Shown: in pieces, positions 58,518 to 64,000 of the stretch
Numbering within the stretch: position 1 is the first letter of the stretch
Layout of the letters: each line of letters begins with the position of its first letter
The notes under the pieces: model-generated
Databases searched by the model: none
What the model saw: only the letters and a program-made list of their open reading frames with translations
What the model was told of the DNA's origin: nothing
Translations under genes and position numbers: made by a program
Assembly: GCA_023678885.1 (NCBI GenBank)
Contig: JAHCLQ010000881.1
Coordinates: 62,001 to 126,000 of the forward strand
Length of the DNA: 64,000 nt
Direction: 5' to 3'
From: Pogostemon cablin
Lineage: Eukaryota; Streptophyta; Magnoliopsida; Lamiales; Lamiaceae

Positions 58518-60779
58518 AAAGCCCAAAACCTATTTATTTATTTTTATAGCCCAAAAGGCCAGCCCAATTAAGTCCAACTAGATTTTTTTTAGAATGCCCA
58601 AAACCTATTTATTTATTTTTATATCCCAAAAGGCTAGCCCAATCAAGCTCAACTAGATTTTTTTAGAAAGCCCACTTATTTATTTATTTATTTTGTGGCC
58701 CAAAGTTTCAGCCCACTTAAATGGCCTGATATATAATTAGAAAGGCTAAAGTTAAAAATAAAAGAGAGAAGAACGGGAGAAGAAAAGCAAAAGAGGGGAA
58801 AGAAAAGAGTGAAGAGGAGAAACCCTTGTTGATCAAATTCTCCCTTACAACCCTCATCCTAGGTGGTTTCTAAGTGGTTTTGAGGTAAGTGGTGTGTGAA
58901 TTAAGCTTCCTTCTTCCATGATTTTGAAATTTTGTGGGGTTTTTCTTTTTGGTATGTGGGTAATTTGCAGACTGTTCGAACTAATTTTGACATACCTATT
59001 GCCCTCGAAAGTTTTCAAACTTAATTTCTGTACATAGCTGAAGTCGTTAGCTTTCCGTAGCCACTTGAAACGCCTCAATCCGATTATTCTACAATTAGTT
59101 ATAATTTTTCTCGTAAACTGCCGCTAGCTGGAAAATTTCAGAATTTTTATGTCGAATTCAAACTTATTTTCTATCGTTTCGTTTAGTTAATCTATTGAAA
59201 CGGGTTATGTGGGATTGGGAACTGATGTTAAGGAGTTACATGCCATTTTTATTTAATATCGACTCGTTCGAACTCGATTAGGATTTGTTTTTAGCAATGA
59301 AAGGGATGTTAACGTTAATAGTTAGTTATATTTAATTTGTCTTTAATTGCTCATCTCCTTTCTAGGTAAAGAACCATCGACGAAGGGCAAGGGACCGACT
59401 TCAGATTCCGGAGAGAGTTAATCACTTCCTTGTGAGTTGATAATTCGGGAACGTCTTCTCTTGTGGGAAGTGTGGACCCTCGATAAATGTGCACTTATTT
59501 TAGTTTTAGTTAATTGATAAGAAAATTATTTGGTATTATGTTATGTGGTAAAGAGCCTGATTGACTTGATTGCTCTGGTTAGAGTCATGTTAGCCATTTT
59601 ATGAGTATTATTGATTTTTGGTTATTCTTGTGTGCCAATTAAGACTCTAACTTGAGTCGTTATTCATCTTATGATGCACATGCATATGTATGCCTGGTAC
59701 CAAGGTTAAGTAGCCCGAATTGGTCACGGTTCGGGTGAGTTGGAGCGACATTGATTAAGTAGCCCGAATTTGTCGCGGTTCGGGTGAGTTAGAGTGACAA
59801 CCAAGTTGCCCGTGATTGGCAAACCTGGGTGAGTTAGATCTAACGGGGCACCTGTCCATTTGCCAAATTCTGATACTCTGGAGGGTGATCGTTAGATGGA
59901 TCAGTCCATTATAGGCTCAGTCAACGTCACCGGTGTGGGACATGCATATCATATATGTTTATATGTTTGATCATTTCAAGTATTCACGTCGATATTGAAT
60001 TGTGAACTTTAGCACTTGGCGTATTGAGAAAGAATATTAATGTGCATTTTATCTAGAGTAACGGTGACGGGCTTGGACTGTCTCTCGACGGAGAGCTCAG
60101 TTCGAGGAGGATATTGACTACCCACGCGTCTTTTATGTGATAACATGTTGTTTGAACTAATTGTGTTATTCGTAAATGTGCACTAAGGTTTTTATTTTCA
60201 TTAATATGTATACTGAGTGAGAAATAGTTATTGTGGGACGAAATGTGGGATTTTATGTTATGAACCGCGAGTGGAATACATGCTTCGTATAAGGGTCGGG
60301 GTTACCGGCTTATCACCTCACTGAGCTAGTGGTTTTGCTCACCCCCATCATTCTTTCCTTTTCAGGCTGTTGATATCGTTTTGGTTGGAGGTTTTCCTAT
60401 CGTTTGCTCGTCATCCAATCCGTGTTTTGGGTACTTTCTCTTTTATGTAAATTGACGGATTCATTGGCGAGATTGTATAGTTTATATTTGGAGACCCCCT
60501 TGATGTTCTTTTTGTACCTTCGCGATGTTATATCGTTCATGTATATTTTATTTAAACTAAGTTGCACCGTTGTATTTTGTACCTTTGTAAATCCTTGTTG
60601 ATACTTTTTGAGATGATGTCCTCGGGTTGTACCCGTTGTTATCAGTTGTTCAGCTCTACAGGTACTTGATAGCAAGCCTTACGTTTTCTATAAACTTTGT
60701 GGAGTGGAGTGCACCCATTCTGCGAAATTTATGGTTAACGTGGCGGTTGTCGCGTTCTGTCTGGGGTCGGGGCGTCACA
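58485..60779 (+). repeat. Element D 3' LTR
   Basis: 2295 bp, nearly identical to the C 3' LTR, with the same GCGTCACA end. TATATAA at 58730-58736. Confidence 0.93.
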
Positions 60780-60794
60780 TATTTACTTCATTAC
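60780..60794. repeat. 15-bp direct repeat flanking element D, right
   Basis: TATTTACTTCATTAC, pairs with 51464-51478. Confidence 0.8.
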
Positions 60795-62033
60795 GATCAA
60801 CATTTCCTTCGTTTTGATGCTTATTTACATTATTTTGATGCATATTTACCTCATTAAGATCTACATTTCCTTCGTTTTGAAGCATATTTCTTTCATTTCG
60901 ATAAATATTTACTTCGTTTCGATGCATATTTACTTCATTTTGTTGCATAATTACTTCATTCAGATCAACATTTTCATCGTTTCGATACATATTCACTTTA
61001 TTTTAATGCATATTTATTTCACTATGATCAACATTTCCTTTGTTTCGTTGTATGTTTCCTTCATTCTGATTCATATTTACTTCATTACGATCAACATTTC
61101 CTTCGATTTGATGCATATATCCATCATTTCGATGCATATTTCCTTCGTTTCGATGTATATAATTACTTCATTTTGATGCATATTTACTTAATTTCGATGC
61201 ATATATCCTTCATTTTGATGCATATTTACTTCATTACGATAAATATTTCCTTCGTTTCGATGCATACTTACTTCATTTTTATGCATGTTTACCTCATTAT
61301 GATCAACATTTCCTACGTTTCGATGCATATTTCTTTCGTTTTGATGCACATTTACTTCATTTTGATGCTCATTTTCTCGTTTCGATGCATATTTACTTCA
61401 TTTTGATTCAAATTTTGATGCACATTTACTTCGTTTCGATGTATATTTTCTTCGTTTCAATTGATATTAACTTCATTTTGATGCATATTTACTAAATTAC
61501 GATTAATATTTTCTTCGTTTCGATGCATTTTTACTTTATTTTGATGGATATTTACTTATTAACGATCAAGATTTCCTTTGTTTCGATGTATATTTACTTC
61601 ATTATGATGCATTTACCTCATTATAATCATCATTTCCTTTGTTTCGATTCATATTTTTTTTATTTTGATTCATATTTTTCTTCGTTTCGATGCATATTTA
61701 CTTTATTTTGATAGATATTTACTTCATTACGATCAACATTTCCTTCGTTTTGATGCATATTTACTTCATTTCGATGCATATTTCCTTAATTTTGATGCAT
61801 ATTTACATCATAACGACCAATATTTCCTTCGTTTCGATGCATATTTACTTCATTTTGATGCATTTACCTCATTATAATCATCATTTCTATCGTTTCGATG
61901 CATATTTCTTTTGTTTTGATGCACATTTACTTCATTTTGATGCACATTTTCTTGTTTCAATGCATATTTATTTCATTTTGATTCAAATTTTGATGCATTT
62001 TTCTTTCGTTTCAATTGATATTTACTTCATTTT

Positions 62034-64000
62034 GATGCATTTACCTCATTATAATCAATATTTCCTTCGTTTCGATGCATATTTCTTTTGTTTTGATGCA
62101 CATTTACTTCATTTTGATGCTCATTTTCTTGTTTCGATGCATATTTACTTCATTTTGATTCAAATTTTGATGCATTTTTCTTTCGTTTCAATTGATATTT
62201 ACTTCATTTTGATGCATATTTCCTTCTTTTTGATGCAGATTTATTTCATTACGTTCAACATTTCCTTTGTTTTGATGCATATTTTCTTCATTTTGATGCA
62301 TATTTACTTCATTACGATCAATATTTTCTTCATTTAGATGTATATTTACTTCATTTTGATGCATATTTAGGTCATTACGATCAACATTTCCTTAGTTTTG
62401 ATGCTTATTTACATCATTTTGATGCATATTTACCTCATTAAGATCTACATTTCCTTCGTTTCGATGCATATCTCTTTCGTTTCGATGAAAATTTACTTCA
62501 TTTTGATGCATATATACTTCATTGCGATCAACATTTCCTTCGTTTCGATGCATATTTACTTCATATTTTTCATAATTACTTCATTCAGATCAACATTTTC
62601 ATCGTTTCGATACATATTTACTTTATTTTGATGCATATTTACTTCACTACGATCAACATTTCCTTTGTTTCGATGTATGTTTCATTCATTCTGATGCATA
62701 TTTACTCCATTACGATCAACATTTTCTTCGATTCGATTCATATATCTATCATTTTGATGCATATTTCCTTCATTTCGATGTATATAATTACTTCATTTTG
62801 ATGCATATTTACTTCATTTCTATGCATATTTTCTTCATTTTAAAGCATATTTACTTCATTACGATCAATATTTTCTTCGTTTCAATGCATATTTACTTCA
62901 TTTTGATGCATGTTTACCTTATTATGATCAACATTTCTTTCTTTTCGATGCATATTTCTTTCGTTTTGATGCATATTTACTTCATTACGATCAATATTTT
63001 TGTCATTTCGATGTATATTTACTTCATTTTGATGCATATTTACTTCATTATGATCAACATTTCCTTCGTTTCGATGCATATTTACTTTATTTTGATGCAT
63101 ATTTACCTCATTACGATCAACATTTCCTTCGTTTTGATGCATATTTCTTTTGTTTTGATGCACATTTACTTCATTTTGATGCTCATTTTCTTGTTTCGAT
63201 GAATATTTACTTCTTTTTGATTCAAATTTTGATGCATTTTTCTTTCGTTTCAATTGATATTTACTTTATTTTGATGTATATTTCCTTCATTTTGATGCAG
63301 ATTTACTCCATTACGTTCAACATTTCCTTCGTTTTAATGTATATTTTCCTCATTTTGATGCATATTTAATTCATTACGATCAATATTTCCTTCGTTTCGA
63401 TACATATTTTCTTCATTTTGATGTATATTTACTTCATTACGATCAACATTTCCTTCGTTTTGATGCTTATTTACATCATTTTGATGCATATTTACCTCAT
63501 TAAGATCTACATTTCCTTCGTTTTGAATCTTATTTCTTTCATTTCGATAAATATTTACTTCGTTTCGATGCATATTTATTTCATTTTGTTGCATAATTAC
63601 TTCATTCAGATAAACATTTTCATCGTTTCGATAAATATTCACTTTATTTTGATGCATATTTACTTCACTATGATCAACATTTACTTTGTTTCGTTGTATG
63701 TTTCCTTCATTCTATGCATATTTACTTCATTACGATCAACATTTCCTTCGATTCGATGCATATATCCATCATTTCAATGCATATTTCCTTCGTTTCGATG
63801 TATATAATTACTTCATTTTGATGCATATTTACTTAATTTCGATACATATTTCCTTCATTTTGATGCATATTTACTTCATTGCGATCAACATTTCCTTCGT
63901 TTTGATGCTTATTTACATCATTTTGATGCATATTTACCTCATTAAGATCTACATTTCCTTCGTTTCGAAGCATATTTCTTTCATTTCGATAAATATTTAC
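62034..64000. repeat. Macro-repeat unit 3, partial
   Basis: Starts with the same junction as 44295 (GATGCATTTACCTC after TTTACTTCATTTT) and follows unit 2 for the rest of the window, apart from a 63-bp gain near 63.1 kb. Confidence 0.88.

Larger units (their letters stand above)
51479..60779 (+). mobile_element. Element D: duplicate of element C
   Basis: 9.3 kb, collinear with C at a constant offset of 17739 after the first LTR's minisatellite. 5' LTR 51479-53775, PBS 53783-53794, gag 53924-54905, candidate intron 54906-55045, pol 55046-58517, polypurine tract 58469-58479, 3' LTR 58485-60779. By eye I count about ten single-base differences from C in the ~4.7-kb internal region. It shares all three defects of C and adds two private stops. 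Confidence 0.95.
44295..62033. repeat. Macro-repeat unit 2 (satellite plus element D), ~17.74 kb
   Basis: Second copy of 26631-44294. The junction at 44295 is repeated at 62034, where a third copy begins. Longer than unit 1 by about 75 bp because of one more U3 minisatellite unit in the element D 5' LTR. Confidence 0.92.
60780..64000. repeat. 21-bp satellite array, fifth block (continues past the window)
   Basis: 60780-62033 repeats 43041-44294. From 62034 it repeats 44295 onward, so a third macro-repeat copy starts here. A 63-bp (three-monomer) segment at about 63070-63135 is absent from the matching place in copies 1 and 2 but present in other higher-order copies (about 33450 and 51110). 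No gene seen. Confidence 0.94.

Noticed and set aside
33815..60779. C and D as two independent insertions of a young family
   Set aside because: They share flanking satellite, 15-bp flanks, three identical defects and LTR differences, so they are one insertion duplicated.

Overview
The window is repeat-rich plant nuclear DNA, most likely from a eudicot and probably heterochromatin. It has four defective Ty3/gypsy LTR retrotransposons or remnants plus one solo LTR, all set in a long AT-rich satellite. The plant call rests on primer-binding sites for initiator tRNA-Met (TGGTATCAGAGC), on gag-pol order PR-RT-RNase H-INT, and on a C-terminal chromodomain of the type found in Tekay/Del chromoviruses, with long LTRs of about 2.2-2.4 kb. 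I found no host gene, rRNA or tRNA gene.

Layout. 1-2166 satellite; 2167-18014 element A (minus strand), whose gag is split by nested element B (plus strand, 8984-17284, target duplication CAATG); 18015-20047 satellite; 20048-22419 solo LTR of the A family (minus); 22420-33814 satellite; 33815-43040 element C (plus); 43041-51478 satellite; 51479-60779 element D (plus), a near-identical copy of C; 60780-64000 satellite. A, C, D and the solo LTR are one family; B is a different family of the same broad clade.

The satellite is built from a 21-bp monomer (ATGCATATTT then ACTTCATTTTG, with variants), commonly as 63-bp trimers. These are arranged into higher-order repeats of about 770-790 bp on the left and about 2889 bp in the centre and right. 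Orientation is the same throughout, so the elements appear to have inserted into one continuous array. Because 21 is divisible by 3, long open frames occur on both strands; I treat them as by-products and not genes.

The main result is a second level of tandem repetition. Satellite plus element form a unit of about 17.7 kb, seen as 26631-44294, 44295-62033 and the start of a third copy at 62034. Elements C and D are therefore one insertion copied by segmental duplication, not two insertions. They share a gag deletion, a nonsense codon in RT and a pol frameshift; D has two further private stops. A second point is a candidate GT-AG intron of about 140 bp between gag and protease, present in A, C and D, whose removal would keep the two frames in register. 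No element here looks able to move by itself.
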